DNA from: Candidatus Brocadiaceae bacterium
Lineage (GTDB): Bacteria > Planctomycetota > Brocadiia > SM23-32
Reading direction: 5' to 3'
NCBI GenBank assembly: GCA_003567495.1
Contig: PWZK01000016.1
Coordinates: 1-5,120, forward strand
DNA length: 5,120 bases
Below the pieces are notes generated by a model that saw only the letters and a list, made by a program, of their open reading frames with translations, was not told where the DNA came from and searched no databases. A program made the position numbers and the translations under genes. Shown here piece by piece: positions 1 through 5,120 of the stretch (positions within the stretch are counted from its first letter, which is position 1; every line of letters begins with the position of its first letter).

Positions 1-803
1 CCAATTGCCACTTTTTCTTCGCAGATCACGCGGTGCCTGGTATCGAGCAGAATGCTGAAAAAAACCTCTTTTTTCAGGTTGAAAAATTTATGTCTGTAAT
101 GCTCGAACGCCTGCCTGCTGCCTTTTACGGGGGTGCCGGATCCTATTGGTCTGGCCAGACTGCGCACGCCCAGCTCGAAAGCAGCGGTTATTCGCGCGGC
201 CTTGCTCTTGCCTATCCCCTTAATACCTGAAAGCTTGCTCCCACCGGCCTGTTCCAGGCGCTGAAGCGTTCCGTAAGTGGCCATAAGGCGCTTTGCCAGC
301 TCCGTTGCACTTTCGCCGCCGCCACCGCCGGCGATCAATATCGCCAGAAGTTCCGAGTCGGTCAGATTTTCGGGGCCGTTTTCGAGCAGGCGTTCTCGCG
401 GTCGCTCGCCAGGTGGCAGGTCTTCGCTTGTGATCTTGCGGGATGCATGCCGGCACATGTGTGCAATGGGACATAAAGGACATTGCGGGCGCTGCAGGCA
501 CAAGCCGCAATCCTCGGAGGCCGTGAAAGTGCACAGCAATTGATAGACTTCGGAAACGGGCGCGCCACCACTCTGCGCCATCCGCTCCGCCGCCAAAAGA
601 ACTCTCAGCGATGCCCGGCGTCTGTTGTGGCTTTGTGGCACGCCGCCGACCCGTTTGAAAAACCTCACAAGCTCGGCCTTGTCCCAGTATAAAGGCTCAT
701 TTTCCGAAACTTTTATCGAACCATACAGTCCGGCAATAGCGCTGTAGATTTCGCTATACGGTATGCCGTCCGCGAGCGATACGGTTTTGTAGTTTTTCTC
801 CAT
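1..803 (-). CDS. radC: RadC-family protein with N-terminal cysteine-cluster extension (partial, runs off left edge)
   Basis: Read on the minus strand from ATG at 803, the frame stays open for 267 codons to the window edge. Residues about 124-267 match RadC. They start with DLPPGERPRERLLENGP and ELLAILI, continue with a helix-hairpin-helix segment (LSGIKGIGKSKAARI, about 191-205), and end with the first strand of the MPN/JAB domain (KEVFFSILLDTRHRV, about 245-259). The metal-binding HxH...D residues of that domain would lie beyond the left edge. RadC proteins are usually about 220-230 residues and begin near the DLPP motif, so the first 120 or so residues are extra. This extension holds six cysteines (91, 99, 102, 108, 111, 117); the last four are spaced C-x5-C-x2-C-x5-C with CPLCP, close to the endonuclease III/MutY iron-sulfur loop. 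The start is uncertain: AAGG directly abuts the ATG, and the frame is also open upstream. RadC's cellular role is unsettled despite its 'DNA repair' name. The gene is divergent from bioY. Confidence 0.88.
   Translation of the reverse strand, partial: MEKNYKTVSLADGIPYSEIYSAIAGLYGSIKVSENEPLYWDKAELVRFFKRVGGVPQSHNRRRASLRVLLAAERMAQSGGAPVSEVYQLLCTFTASEDCGLCLQRPQCPLCPIAHMCRHASRKITSEDLPPGERPRERLLENGPENLTDSELLAILIAGGGGGESATELAKRLMATYGTLQRLEQAGGSKLSGIKGIGKSKAARITAAFELGVRSLARPIGSGTPVKGSRQAFEHYRHKFFNLKKEVFFSILLDTRHRVICEEKVAI
453..500 (-). other. Iron-sulfur-loop-like four-cysteine motif within the RadC-family protein
   Basis: The encoded residues 102-117 read C-LQRPQ-C-PL-C-PIAHM-C. The family loop in endonuclease III and MutY is C-x6-C-x2-C-x5-C, often with CPLCPL; here the first gap is one residue shorter, and C99 or C91 could instead supply the fourth ligand. 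The motif lies just before the RadC-typical start. Binding of a [4Fe-4S] cluster or of zinc is an inference; only the cysteine pattern is seen. Confidence 0.6.
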
Positions 804-871
804 CCTTAATATGATAATAAAATCTGGAAAATATGCAAACAAACAGTTATCTGAATCCTTTCCGAGGCATG

Positions 872-908
872 CCTGCCTGCCTGTCTGCAGACAGGCCGGC
901 AGACAGGG
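872..908. repeat. GC-rich palindromic intergenic repeat, copy 1
   Basis: The core GCCTGTCTGCAGACAGGC (879-896) is a perfect 18-base palindrome. It is flanked by further CCTG/CAGG units: CCTGCCT on the left and CGGCAGACAGG on the right. It lies between AT-rich stretches just upstream of radC. It resembles the second palindrome at 1193-1211, and the two probably belong to one dispersed repeat family. It could form a hairpin or cruciform; its function is unknown. Confidence 0.7.
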
Positions 909-1110
909 AAAAATAAGGAAGTTGCGCCCGGAGGACGCAAAACATAGAGGATCGCCGGACAATTTGTGCTCCGATGCAAGCAAAAAAGCTTACAGCGCAA
1001 ATTCCTCACTTTGCTATTTAACTTGCAAAAGCTCCTGATAATAGATTATGATATCCATGTCTTTTAGCCCGCATATTTCATAAACAAACGACAAAAATTA
1101 ATATAACGAC

Positions 1111-1139
1111 TTTACAATCAATATGTTAAATAGTATTTT
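1111..1139 (+). promoter_or_regulatory. Candidate sigma70-type promoter upstream of bioY
   Basis: TTTACA (1111-1116), a 17-base spacer and TATTTT (1134-1139) fit a housekeeping promoter moderately well and lie in an AT-rich stretch. If used, it would give a leader of about 230 bases before bioY, containing the second palindrome. The assignment rests on consensus resemblance only. Confidence 0.25.
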
Positions 1140-1192
1140 CAGGGTGGCTCGAATTTTACAGTGTGTATTTGAGCGCTTCAAACGACGATTTA

Positions 1193-1211
1193 CCTGCCTG
1201 CAGCAGGCAGG
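1193..1211. repeat. GC-rich palindromic intergenic repeat, copy 2
   Basis: CCTGCCTGC and GCAGGCAGG are perfect 9-base inverted arms separated by a single A at 1202. The sequence shares the CCTGCCTG/CAGGCAGG units of the palindrome at 872-908. It lies in the bioY leader region, about 165 bases before the start codon. It is not followed by a T-run, so it is not an obvious intrinsic terminator. Confidence 0.7.
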
Positions 1212-1360
1212 CCCTGCGGGCGCGTCCCCCAGCGGCGCATCTGCTTCAGAAATCTTCACTTGCAGTATACGAATACAGCGACGCTCGATTTCTTCGCATC
1301 TGCACCACTGGGAACGCGTGAAATAGGCGGGTTAGGACCGAATAATACAAAAAACCAGTA

Positions 1361-1368
1361 AAAGGAGA
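1361..1368 (+). promoter_or_regulatory. Ribosome binding site of bioY
   Basis: An AAAGGAGA-type Shine-Dalgarno sequence stands about 8 bases before the ATG at 1376. It is the strongest such site in the window and fixes the bioY start, even though the resulting protein has a hydrophilic N-terminal stretch of about 22 residues before the conserved region. Confidence 0.8.
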
Positions 1369-1375
1369 AAATTTT

Positions 1376-1978
1376 ATGGAAACGTTAGCGGGGATTGTTG
1401 AAAGGTATGATACGATCAGGACGCGAGCATTCAGCCGTTGCGATTCCCTGTGCATCGCATCAAAAATAGCCTGTGCTTTTGGCATGGCCGCTCTTACCGG
1501 CGTTGCTGCGCAGGTAAGATTTCATCTTCCCGGCACGCCGGTGCCCGTTACCGGACAGGTCTTTGCAGTCCTTCTGGCCGGTGTGCTTCTGGGCGGGGGG
1601 TATGGCGCGTTGAGTCAGGTTTTCTATCTCGGGTTGGGGTATGCCGGCCTGCCGTGGTTTACGGGATTTTTCGCCGGCAGCGCCGCACTTCTCGGCTTCA
1701 CCGGCGGCTATCTGATAGGTTTTGTGCCGGCCGCGCTTTTTATAGGACTGGCCGTTCGGCACACGCAACGCCGTATTATGCGCCCGCTGGTGCTTCCGCT
1801 TGTCATGCTCCTGGCGGTGGGCATAATCTATTTCTTCGGCGCCCTTCAGTTCGCAGCGTTTACGGGCGCGGGCCTTCACGACACCTTTGCGTTCGCAGTA
1901 GCCCCCTTTATCCTGTGGGATATTGCAAAAGCGGCACTGGCCGGTTTTCTGGCATGTGCCATTCTCCCCGGAAAGTGA
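1376..1978 (+). CDS. bioY: Biotin transporter BioY (substrate-binding membrane component)
   Basis: This 200-residue protein is the S component of the energy-coupling factor biotin importer, an integral inner-membrane protein that captures biotin. It can work with an ATPase/T-component module (BioMN or a shared EcfAAT), neither of which is in this window. Family marks seen are PVPVTGQ (55-61) followed by a hydrophobic helix, GALSQVFYLGLGYAGLP (77-93), FTGGYLIGF (108-116) and PFILWDIAKAALA (177-189), with the conserved Asp182 and Lys185. About six hydrophobic segments can be drawn, near 30-46, 62-75, 77-92, 108-127, 136-158 and 177-196. Residues 1-22 are a charged, probably cytoplasmic, extension. 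The gene opens a tight co-directional cluster and ends 13 bases before hisC. No clear BirA-type operator was found upstream. Confidence 0.95.
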   Translation: METLAGIVERYDTIRTRAFSRCDSLCIASKIACAFGMAALTGVAAQVRFHLPGTPVPVTGQVFAVLLAGVLLGGGYGALSQVFYLGLGYAGLPWFTGFFAGSAALLGFTGGYLIGFVPAALFIGLAVRHTQRRIMRPLVLPLVMLLAVGIIYFFGALQFAAFTGAGLHDTFAFAVAPFILWDIAKAALAGFLACAILPGK

Positions 1979-1991
1979 TAATTGCTGCTTT

Positions 1992-3071
1992 ATGGGAACT
2001 CAGAAAAAATATGTTCGCAATTCTATACTGCGCATGGAGGGCTATACTCCGGGGCTTCAGCCGGAAGACGGGGAATTTATCAAGCTGAACACGAATGAAA
2101 ACCCGTACGCGCCGTCGCCGCAGGCGGTGGAAGCCATGCGCACGGCATGCGGAGAATCGATAAGAAAATATCCGCAGCCTCTTGCCGATCGCTTCAGAAC
2201 AGCAGCCGCAGAAGTGCTGGACCTGAGCCCTGATGAGATAATATGCGGGTTTGGTTCCGACGACCTGCTTACTATAGCTGTTCGTACGTTTTGCGACAGC
2301 GGTGATAGTATTGCTTTTCCTTACCCTTCATATAGTCTTTACGGAGTGCTTGCAGACATACAGGGGGCCCGGAGCGTCGTCGTGAATTTTCCTGAGGATT
2401 ACTCCCTGCCGCCCGAACTGGCCGATACAGGCGCCGCCTTGACGCTGCTTGCCAATCCCAACGCACCCAGCGGCACCATGATATCTCCCGGGGAAATCAA
2501 ACGTCTCGCAGGCCGGCTTGAGGGCATGCTGCTCATAGATGAGGCGTATGTTGATTTTGCGGAAGAAAATTGTCTCGGACTTATACGGGAGTGCGACAAC
2601 GTGATAGTCACCCGCACGCTTTCAAAATCTTACAGCCTTGCCGGTCTAAGGTTCGGTTTTGCACTGTCAAACAGCGGCGTTATCGGGCAAATGATGAAAG
2701 TAAAGGACTCCTACAATGTCAGCAAACCGGGGGTTGAAGGTGCGGTTGCAGCTTTCGAAGACCAACGGTGGCTTGAGAGAAACGTCGGCAGAATAATCAA
2801 TACGCGCGAAAAACTTGTCTTCGGCCTGCAGGAACTTGGTTTTTTCTGTCTGCCAACGCACACCAACTTCGTTCTGGCACGAGCACCCGAACACGCCGTG
2901 GCGAAAAACGTGTTTGAAGCTCTCTGGAAAAACAAAATACTTGTCCGATACTTTGATATGCCCCGGCTGGACGATTGCCTGCGCATCACGGTAGGCACGG
3001 ATGGCGAGATCGACCTGCTGCTTGAGGCACTCGGCTCAATAATGAAAGAAGAGGAACTTCAAAATGAATGA
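1992..3071 (+). CDS. hisC: Histidinol-phosphate aminotransferase
   Basis: A 359-residue class I/II, PLP-dependent, cytoplasmic aminotransferase that converts imidazole acetol phosphate plus glutamate to histidinol phosphate and 2-oxoglutarate in histidine synthesis. Seen in order: NTNENPY (33-39), KYPQPL (59-64), GFGSDDLLT (86-94), PYPSYSLYG (110-118), NPNAPSG (155-161), DEAYVDFA (183-190), [15 protein letters not shown] (209-223) and LRITVGT (330-336). Lys212 should carry the PLP Schiff base, Asp183 and Tyr186 should contact the cofactor, and Arg331 the substrate carboxylate. Length is normal. An upstream in-frame ATG at 1923 would overlap bioY and add 23 residues unlike the family, so 1992 is preferred although its ribosome binding site is weak; translation may be coupled to bioY. 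Its direct coupling to hisB supports the histidine assignment over a related aromatic aminotransferase. Confidence 0.95.
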   Translation: MGTQKKYVRNSILRMEGYTPGLQPEDGEFIKLNTNENPYAPSPQAVEAMRTACGESIRKYPQPLADRFRTAAAEVLDLSPDEIICGFGSDDLLTIAVRTFCDSGDSIAFPYPSYSLYGVLADIQGARSVVVNFPEDYSLPPELADTGAALTLLANPNAPSGTMISPGEIKRLAGRLEGMLLIDEAYVDFAEENCLGLIRECDNVIVTRTLSKSYSLAGLRFGFALSNSGVIGQMMKVKDSYNVSKPGVEGAVAAFEDQRWLERNVGRIINTREKLVFGLQELGFFCLPTHTNFVLARAPEHAVAKNVFEALWKNKILVRYFDMPRLDDCLRITVGTDGEIDLLLEALGSIMKEEELQNE

Positions 3072-3663
3072 TAAAAAAAGATGCGGCGAAAAAAAACGTA
3101 AAACAAACGAAACCCGGATCAGTTTGAGCATTTGTATCGATGGAACGGGTCGCAGCGACGTGAATACGGGAGTCGGGTTTCTTGACCATATGATTCAGCT
3201 TCTTGCCGCTCATGCGCGATTCGATATAGATATAAATGCCGAAGGCGACCTGAATGTGGACGACCATCATACCACTGAAGATGTGGGGATAGTGCTGGGG
3301 GGTGCATTCAAAAGCGCACTCGGGGGTAAATCAGGGATCAATCGTTTTGCCGACGTGTCGGTGCCGATGCAGGAGAGTCTCGTTTCGGTCGCACTGGATA
3401 TCTGCGGAAGACCCTATCTGGCCTTCGAAGTTGAATCCCCCACAGAGAAGATCGGTGACTTTGATACCGGCCTGATCGAAGAGTTTTTACATGCCTTTGT
3501 AACGCACTGCGGCATAACCCTGCATGTGCAAAGCGTGCGCGGTGCTAACTCGCATCATATAGCCGAAGCGGTTTTTAAAGCTCTGGCACGTGCCCTTCGC
3601 CGGGCGGCTGCTATAGACCCGGATTCCGCAGGCGGGGTTCCGTCAACTAAAGGCACGCTTTGA
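3064..3663 (+). CDS. hisB: Imidazoleglycerol-phosphate dehydratase
   Basis: This 199-residue monofunctional enzyme dehydrates imidazole glycerol phosphate to imidazole acetol phosphate, the substrate of the neighbouring HisC. The family normally assembles as a 24-mer with a pair of Mn ions per active site. Metal-binding and catalytic marks seen are GVGFLDHM (37-43, His42), [10 protein letters not shown] (66-75, with His68, His69 and Glu72), [10 protein letters not shown] (141-150, His143) and [15 protein letters not shown] (160-174, with His164, His165 and Glu168). The usual C-terminal PSTKGTL (193-199) is intact. There is no histidinol-phosphatase domain, so another protein must supply that step. 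The ATG at 3064 overlaps the hisC stop by 8 bases, and a GAGGAA sequence lies about 7 bases upstream, inside hisC, which suggests translational coupling. The first 15 residues are lysine-rich and encoded by A-runs of seven and eight bases. Confidence 0.96.
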   Translation: MNDKKRCGEKKRKTNETRISLSICIDGTGRSDVNTGVGFLDHMIQLLAAHARFDIDINAEGDLNVDDHHTTEDVGIVLGGAFKSALGGKSGINRFADVSVPMQESLVSVALDICGRPYLAFEVESPTEKIGDFDTGLIEEFLHAFVTHCGITLHVQSVRGANSHHIAEAVFKALARALRRAAAIDPDSAGGVPSTKGTL

Positions 3664-3687
3664 ATGGAATGAAGACTTTTCTCTTGT

Positions 3688-3693
3688 CGGGAG
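3688..3693 (+). promoter_or_regulatory. Ribosome binding site bearing on the argJ start
   Basis: CGGGAG at 3688-3693 is the only Shine-Dalgarno-like sequence before argJ. It is 3 bases from the GTG at 3697, which is too close, but 9 bases from the in-frame TTG at 3703, which is well placed. No in-frame ATG lies between the upstream stop at 3670-3672 and the conserved N-terminus. Confidence 0.4.
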
Positions 3694-3696
3694 CTT

Positions 3697-4902
3697 GTGT
3701 TCTTGGAATTTATTGAAAATGGCTCAATACTTACGCCGAGGGGATTCAGCGCGGGATCGGCCGCATGCGGGTTGAAAAACGGGCCGGAGACGCCGGACAT
3801 TGCGCTTATTGTCGGCGAAGACAAGCTGAGCGCGGCCGGGGTTTTCACCAAAAACCTGTTCGCGGCCCCGCCAGTGCTATGGTGCAGGGCGATTCTGCCC
3901 ACTGACAGCCTTCGTGCTATAGCCGTCAACAGCGGGAATGCAAACGCTTGCAACGGCCAAAGGGGGATAAAAGACACCGAACGGATGGCGGACATAGTCG
4001 CTGGCCTGGCCGGCTGCAGGCCCGTGCAGGTTGCACTTGCATCTACCGGCATTATCGGGCGCCCGCTGCCTTTGTGCAAGGTAGAAGCCGGCCTGAGAGA
4101 ATCTTACGTCTCTCTTTCTACCGACATCCGGGCCGCCCGGTTGGCGGAAAAGGCGATTATGACCACCGACACCAGGCAAAAGGCCTGTGCTGTAAGTATC
4201 AGGCATGGGGACGTTGAGGCTTTTATCGGCGGTATGGCGAAAGGCTCCGGCATGATCGCGCCGGATATGGCCACGATGCTGGCATTCATCACAACCGACA
4301 TGTCGGCGGACGCGGCGACCCTGAATGATATTTTAAGCAGCTGCACAAAAAACACTTTTAATAATATAAATGTAGACGGCGACACGAGCACCAACGACAG
4401 CGTATTTTTGGCCGCAAGCGGTGATTCCGGGTTGAGCCTGGATAATGCCGCTGTGCGGGATCGTTTCTGCGAGGCCCTGTTTGCGCTGATGCGAAACCTG
4501 GCGATACAGATAGTGTCCGACGGGGAAGGCGCTACCAAGCAGATTGAGATCCGCGCATGCGGCTGCGCATCGCAGCCGGACGCAAGGCTGGTGGCCGGGA
4601 GTATCGCCAATTCCCTGCTGGTTAAATGTGCCATAAACGGCGAGGATCCTAATTGGGGCCGCATTATATGTGCAGCCGGCTACAGCGGCGCTGGATTTGC
4701 CCCCGATCGCGTCAGCCTGCGCCTGGGCGATACCCTTGTCGTAGAAGACGGCTGCCCTACGGGCAAAGATGCCTCCCGGGAAATGAAAAGCCGGATGGTG
4801 AAAATCGAGATAGACCTGGGCGCAGGCGATGAAGAAGCTACGTTCTGGACATGCGACATATCGAAAAGATATGTCGATATAAATGCCGAGTACACTACCT
4901 GA
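3697..4902 (+). CDS. argJ: Glutamate N-acetyltransferase / ornithine acetyltransferase ArgJ
   Basis: A 401-residue cytoplasmic enzyme that transfers the acetyl group from N-acetylornithine to glutamate, giving ornithine and recycling the acetyl group in arginine synthesis. Some members also use acetyl-CoA, which cannot be decided here. Seen: AVNSGNANACNG (76-87), ASTGIIG (115-121, with the Thr117-Gly118 oxyanion pair), AIMTTDTRQK (153-162), AKGSGMIAPDMATML (181-195), NNINVDGDTSTND (222-234), IQIVSDGEGATK (270-281), NGEDPNWGRI (314-323) and YVDINAEYTT (392-401). The precursor should cut itself between Ala192 and Thr193, leaving Thr193 as the N-terminal nucleophile of the beta chain. Length is typical. 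The start is not ATG: GTG at 3697, or TTG at 3703, which has better ribosome-binding-site spacing. It follows hisB by 33 bases. The last 36 codons are repeated, inverted, beyond its stop. Confidence 0.95.
   Translation: MFLEFIENGSILTPRGFSAGSAACGLKNGPETPDIALIVGEDKLSAAGVFTKNLFAAPPVLWCRAILPTDSLRAIAVNSGNANACNGQRGIKDTERMADIVAGLAGCRPVQVALASTGIIGRPLPLCKVEAGLRESYVSLSTDIRAARLAEKAIMTTDTRQKACAVSIRHGDVEAFIGGMAKGSGMIAPDMATMLAFITTDMSADAATLNDILSSCTKNTFNNINVDGDTSTNDSVFLAASGDSGLSLDNAAVRDRFCEALFALMRNLAIQIVSDGEGATKQIEIRACGCASQPDARLVAGSIANSLLVKCAINGEDPNWGRIICAAGYSGAGFAPDRVSLRLGDTLVVEDGCPTGKDASREMKSRMVKIEIDLGAGDEEATFWTCDISKRYVDINAEYTT
4854..4876 (+). repeat. Short hairpin within the argJ coding sequence
   Basis: CGACATATC and GATATGTCG form a perfect 9-base stem around a GAAAA loop. 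The hairpin encodes part of the conserved C-terminus (CDISKRYVD) and is unchanged in the inverted second copy. It may simply be a by-product of codon choice. Confidence 0.5.
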
Positions 4903-5009
4903 ACTTTCCATGGCAGAACGGCAATTACAAATTCAAAATCTCAAGTTTCAAATAAGTCCAAGGACATTGGATATTCGTCATTCGTAATTGCCGTCCTGCC
5001 CTGGAAAGT
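4903..5009. terminator. Possible bidirectional terminator between convergent argJ copies
   Basis: Between the two stop codons, 30-base arms (4903-4932 and 4980-5009, three mismatches) flank a 47-base AT-rich loop rich in CAAA and TTCA words. The spacer also contains a small off-centre stem, TCCAA/TTGGA (4957-4961 and 4967-4971). A long imperfect stem between convergent stops could end transcription from both sides. No T-run follows, so this is not a classic intrinsic terminator. It could instead be a small palindromic element inserted downstream of argJ. Confidence 0.3.
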
Positions 5010-5120
5010 TCAGGTAGTGTAATCAGCATTTATATCGACATATCTTTTCGATATGTCGCATGTCCAGAACGTAGCTTCTTCATCGCCGGCGCCCAGGTCT
5101 ATCTCGATTTTCACCATCCG
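5010..5120 (-). CDS. argJ: Second argJ copy, convergent (C-terminal end only; runs off right edge)
   Basis: On the minus strand the frame entering from the right edge encodes the last 36 residues of an ArgJ and ends at TGA (5012-5010). It equals residues 366-401 of the upstream argJ except Glu399 to Asp in the final NAEYTT motif (NADYTT). The three base differences in this stretch are all third-position changes: two silent and one conservative. That pattern is what a functional, selected copy would show. Everything before residue 366 lies outside the window, so it cannot be said whether the copy is a complete gene, a 3' fragment or an assembly product. Confidence 0.6.
   Translation of the reverse strand, partial: RMVKIEIDLGAGDEEATFWTCDISKRYVDINADYTT

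Larger units (their letters stand above)
804..1375. other. Divergent intergenic region between radC and bioY
   Basis: About 570 bases with no convincing gene. Short open frames on both strands run through the palindromic repeats or low-complexity sequence and show no recognisable protein motif. The region contains two GC-rich palindromes, AT-rich flanks (about 804-865 and 1000-1145), a candidate promoter and the bioY ribosome binding site. It must hold the promoters for both divergent genes. On the minus strand, TATTAT at 819-814 with TTGTTT 17 bases upstream could be a radC promoter giving an almost leaderless transcript, but this is weak. Confidence 0.6.
4792..5120. repeat. Long inverted repeat: 141-base arms, 47-base spacer
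   Basis: Bases 4792-4932 pair with 5120-4980 around a centre at 4956. I count 6 mismatches: one at GCA/GCC, two at GCCGAG/GCTGAT, and single changes in CCATGG/CCAGGG, AGAACGG/AGGACGG and TACAAAT/TACGAAT, giving about 96% identity. The left arm is the 3' end of argJ plus 30 bases of flank. The right arm reaches the window edge still matching, so the repeat probably extends further. Confidence 0.93.

Noticed and set aside
811..1038. Open frame of 75 codons on the plus strand
   Set aside because: It runs through the GC-rich palindrome, has no good ribosome binding site and no recognisable motif; intergenic sequence explains it better.
872..1211. Possible CRISPR-like repeats
   Set aside because: There are only two units, they differ in sequence and length, and they are about 285 bases apart, with no regular spacer spacing.
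1327..1360. GGTT...AACC bases before bioY as a BirA operator
   Set aside because: The half-sites are only four bases and do not match known BirA or BioR consensus arms.
1923..1991. Upstream in-frame ATG extension of hisC
   Set aside because: It overlaps the bioY coding end, has no ribosome binding site and adds residues unlike HisC; the ATG at 1992 fits the family N-terminus.
1438..2088. 216-codon plus-strand frame overlapping bioY and the start of hisC
   Set aside because: It is arginine- and serine-rich, as expected of a shifted reading of a GC-rich gene, and bioY and hisC explain the same bases with clear family motifs.
3555..4079. 174-codon minus-strand frame across the hisB/argJ junction
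   Set aside because: It is antisense to two clearly identified genes and shows no family motif.
4333..4911. Long minus-strand frames antisense to argJ (also 4104-4664)
   Set aside because: They mirror the codon bias of argJ and have no independent support.
4792..5120. Treating the inverted repeat as a simple fold-back sequencing or amplification artefact
   Set aside because: Six mismatches, with the coding ones all at third positions, do not fit a copy of the same molecule; an assembly join between variants remains possible and is noted in the findings.

Overview
The window looks like bacterial chromosome at medium GC. It carries conserved housekeeping and biosynthetic genes, compact intergenic sequence apart from one gap, and no phage or transposase genes. 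I cannot name the organism. The GC-rich CCTGCCTG-type palindromes between genes and the short AT-rich spacer are a style I associate with environmental lineages such as Omnitrophota or Planctomycetota, but that is only a weak impression.

Left part (1-803, minus strand): the N-terminal two thirds of a RadC-family protein, running off the left edge. The usual RadC sequence begins only at about residue 124. It follows a roughly 120-residue extension ending in a cysteine cluster (C102-x5-C108-x2-C111-x5-C117) that resembles the iron-sulfur loop of endonuclease III and MutY glycosylases.

Divergent intergenic region (804-1375): about 570 bases with no convincing gene. It holds two related GC-rich palindromes, AT-rich stretches, one plausible promoter and the ribosome binding site of bioY.

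Central and right part (1376-4902, plus strand): four closely packed co-directional genes, bioY, hisC, hisB and argJ. They encode a biotin-uptake membrane component, histidinol-phosphate aminotransferase, imidazoleglycerol-phosphate dehydratase and glutamate N-acetyltransferase. Gaps are 13 bases, an 8-base overlap and 33 bases, so they are probably one transcription unit joining vitamin uptake to histidine and arginine synthesis.

Right edge (4792-5120): the last 111 bases of argJ and 30 bases of its downstream flank recur in inverted orientation after a 47-base spacer, running to the window edge. The two arms differ at 6 of 141 positions, and all three differences inside the coding part fall at third codon positions. 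The window therefore ends in the tail of a second, convergent argJ copy, either a real inverted duplication or an assembly join between variants.
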